Assembly (NCBI GenBank): GCA_943704495.1
Contig: CALSCR010000964.1
Span: forward strand, 1-21,166
Direction of reading: 5' to 3'
DNA length: 21,166 nt
Source: Pigoraptor chileana
Lineage: Eukaryota; Opisthokonta; Filasterea
A model generated the notes under the pieces. It had not been told where the DNA came from. It did no database searches and worked only from the letters and a program-made list of their open reading frames with translations. The position numbers and the translations under genes were made by a program. Below, one piece after another: positions 19,301 to 21,166 of this stretch. Every line of letters begins with the position of its first letter. Positions within the stretch are counted from its first letter, which is position 1.

Positions 19301-21166
19301 TGATGCGCCACCATCACTATTTGCTTGCGAAACGGCGACTAACGGCACAAACAGATACGCAAGCACACCGTGACAGACAGACGTTTAAACCTTCACACAC
19401 GCACGTACAAAATATTTTACATATTCGCACATATTCGAGATGCACACGCAGACACACACACCCACACACCCACACACACACACCCACACCCACACCCACA
19501 CACATCCACATATGCAACGTGCACATCCCACGCACACTCTCAGACACACAGAGCGGATGGAGTTGGACCCTGTGTCACCAAGTCTTACATTGGGCCTCTG
19601 CCCTCGTCACTGCAGATGCTGACTTTTTACGGATGTCTCAAGGGATCTCGGCAGGGTTTCTGTCGACCCGCGATTGTTTCATCGGATTCGCGGTACATCA
19701 CGCGCATTGGCACAGAGAGGGAATTATCGCCCGATGTGTGGTACCGTGTGGAGGTATGTTCCCTTCTGTCCCCTTCCGGCAGCACGTTTCTGAGTGTGTA
19801 CGATTATGTGCATGTATGTGTGTATCGTATATGTACATGTATGTGATAGCATTTGTGTGTGTGTGCATGTGTTTGTGTTCTGCATGTGTGCGTGCGCTGC
19901 TTTATATAGCATGAGTGTGTGCATGTGTGCATGTGTGTGTGTGTGAACCTCCAGTGTGTCGCTTCAAGTTGAATCAGCTCATTGATACGATCATCTCCTG
20001 CTCTTGCACACTACCTGTGATGAAAATCGGCGGTAATGTTCACAAGAGTGGCGACTCCCGCACTGTCGTTGACCCTGTCGATTGTGCGCATGGATGGATT
20101 TGACAATTACGCCGCCTCTGTGTGGACTCACCAAGTGCTGCTGACCGAAGCGACCGATATCACCTTAGACCGGGTAATAGCTGCTTTCCTAAAGGGAGCA
20201 CACATACGCCCCTGCATAGCATGAATACGCAGCGTGTGCTGCGCACCTGTGAAGTGAAACAGTCGTGCATTAGTGGCACACGCTCACTTTCTGCAGCGCC
20301 CATTTGTCCCGCAGATTGGCTTTGTGATGGGCTGCTCCACTGCGTTTTGTGACGGCGCGGAGGATGTCCCCCCGTCGGTGTCGAGTGATCTTCCCTCTCA
20401 GTTTGTCGATAACATCCAACTGAATACGCGAGTGCCCGCCTCGTCATTCCTGAGCTTCTGCCCGGCAAGGCAAGTCACGTGCACGGACTGTGGCGCGGGC
20501 CTCGATTAGAATGCAGCTCGCAGCCACAATACGTTTTAGTCGACATGCTGAGTTTGACTGTTTTTGTATCAACAACCATTGTTCTCCGTCTCGTGTTGCG
20601 CAGCTGCGTGTGCACAGCGGACCGGGTGCTCATGTCTTGCATTAGCGCAACAGGCTTGTCGACTCTGTAAGTGGTGATTGTGGCTATTGCATGTAATCCT
20701 CCTCCCTCTGAGTACTGTGGAGGCCTTTGCTTTCTGATTACCATTCGGCATCCTGAGCGGATGCTGCGGTTGTTGCTGTTCGCTGTTGTTGGAGTGCGGA
20801 TAATGCGTCTTTGGATCGCTACTGCCGGTGGCCAGTTGACCGAGTAACGTGGTTCAGGAACACATTAATGCACGGCGCCCAACTGTGACAATTGCCAGTT
20901 TGAATCCACAAGAGCACGGCATGTCATTTCCACACACCCACATTGGATTCCCTGGCCTGTTCCATGTTGGCTTCGATAGGGTTAAACGGATTTATTATGA
21001 CCGCCATATGCGCAGGACCATTGGGCGGTCGTCGATCACAAGCATTCATCCAGACGCATTCGCCGCCATTGCAAGCACCCTGACGTCCATGTGAGGGAAA
21101 CCACATGCGCATGTACACACACACACACACGCACACACGCACACGCACACACACACACACGCACAC
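16336..21166 (+). CDS. Large secreted/surface protein: lectin-like beta-sandwich regions, LRRNT and LRR; 3' end off window
   Basis: Exons I can join are 16336-16438, 16869-17018, 17220-17871 and 18295-18461, then 18853 to about 18919. Another exon starts at about 19104 (or 18977) and runs to 19245, followed by 19616-19753, about 20049-20173, 20315-20469, 20604-20666 and 20980-21090. Exon 1 encodes a signal peptide (MTAYRKPVPFALWTIRTCLV then VVCISRLSEC). Exon 3 (about 217 codons) has PYRLSVSVWSPSN, RYFAVGCDS and RYQLSVRLDR, and later exons have ALFAFGANGTASFGFLLRGY and DVWYRVE. This spacing resembles LamG/concanavalin A-like lectin domains, perhaps three, ending in DLVLTTLG, FRKFNITSV and VDNIQLNTR. 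Then CPASCVCTADRVLMSCISAT followed by GLSTL is a clear LRRNT cap, and ITSIHPDAF an LRR. The LRR exon ends at GTGAGG (21091) in phase 2, so the gene continues. Secretion and ligand binding are inferred. The junctions into the exons near 19104 and 20049 are unresolved. Confidence 0.65.
16575..16830 (+). repeat. ACACA/ATACAA-rich low-complexity tract in intron 1 of the lectin/LRR gene
   Basis: Irregular CACA, ATACAAC and CCACAC words without a fixed period fill the second half of this 430-base intron and stop about 40 bases before the acceptor at 16868. Confidence 0.8.
17972..18192 (+). repeat. CA/CATA microsatellite in intron 3 of the lectin/LRR gene
   Basis: Dense ACAC, ACGCAC and ACATAC units over about 220 bases. 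The open frames over it encode only His-Thr peptides. The tract ends about 100 bases before the 3' splice site at 18294. Confidence 0.95.
18519..18600 (+). repeat. GCGTGTGT-rich microsatellite in intron 4 of the lectin/LRR gene
   Basis: Short interrupted GT blocks (GCGCGCGTGTGTGTG near 18523, GTGTGTG near 18590) lie in the middle of the intron, on the GT rather than the CA strand. Confidence 0.7.
19440..19545 (+). repeat. CACACC microsatellite in the 19246-19615 intron
   Basis: CACACA and CCCACA units about 70-175 bases before the acceptor at 19615. A neighbouring AAAATATTTTACATATTC segment may contain a branch-site-like sequence, but I cannot place one with confidence. Confidence 0.85.
19797..19946 (+). 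repeat. GT microsatellite in the intron after 19753
   Basis: TGTGTG, GCATGTGT and GTATGTGT words fill the intron that begins at GTATGT (19754). They are on the GT strand and reach to within 10 bases of the CCTCCAG at 19948-19954, an acceptor-like sequence that leads straight into a stop codon. Confidence 0.85.
20470..20603 (+). promoter_or_regulatory. Probable GC-AG intron in the LRRNT region
   Basis: The upstream exon ends CCG GCA AG and is followed by GCAAGT rather than GT. Splicing AG|GCAAGT to TTGCGCAG|C restores AGC and joins SFCPAS to CVCTADRV, rebuilding the four-Cys LRRNT pattern exactly. AG|GCAAGT is the standard consensus of the minor GC-AG class handled by the major spliceosome. 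Reading through instead gives a stop after 14 more residues. Confidence 0.75.
21115..21166. repeat. CA microsatellite at the right edge
   Basis: ACACAC and GCACAC units begin about 25 bases after the donor at 21091 and continue past the window end, inside the next intron of the lectin/LRR gene. Confidence 0.9.

Overview
This is nuclear DNA from an intron-rich eukaryote, most likely a free-living protist. Genes are split by GT-AG introns of roughly 90-490 bases. Introns and intergenic DNA are loaded with CA/GT, GA and other microsatellites. The proteins are eukaryotic types: an F-box/LRR protein, thrombospondin type-1-like modules and an LRRNT+LRR secreted protein. I cannot name the species. 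No RNA gene, CRISPR array, whole mobile element or viral element is recognisable. All exon models were joined by hand from splice consensus, reading phase and family pattern, without transcript evidence.

Layout, left to right. (1) 1-1045, plus: 3' part of a class I methyltransferase gene of the Nnt1/EFM7 kind, in two exons. (2) 1125-2422: a long CA-type microsatellite, then DNA with no recognised gene and a short telomere-like block. (3) 2423-3971, plus: an F-box protein with about 20-residue leucine-rich-type repeats; the F-box and the repeats lie in different frames, one base apart. (4) 8989-4740, minus: a complete ten-exon gene for a secreted PhoD-family alkaline phosphatase/phosphodiesterase of about 653 residues. 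It is convergent with the F-box gene. (5) 8990-10296: a divergent promoter region with CRE, CCAAT, GC-box and TATA-like sequences. (6) 10297-13170, plus: a six-exon secreted protein of about 624 residues made of paired thrombospondin-1-like modules, built by repeated duplication of a 113-116 codon exon bounded by phase-0 introns. (7) 13752 to about 15513, plus: a small secreted protein of unknown family. (8) 16336 to beyond the window, plus: a large secreted or surface protein with lectin-like beta-sandwich regions followed by LRRNT and LRR segments, reached through a probable GC-AG intron.

The right two-thirds of the window (PhoD, thrombospondin-like, small secreted protein, lectin/LRR protein) is therefore a run of four genes whose products enter the secretory pathway. 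Their products suggest cell-surface, matrix or periplasm-like roles. Nothing in the sequence shows that they act together. The most distinctive observations are the tandem exon duplication in the thrombospondin-like gene, the lectin-LRRNT-LRR architecture, the duplicated 3' splice site in the small secreted gene, the F-box frame break, and a strong preference for GTG at 5' splice sites.
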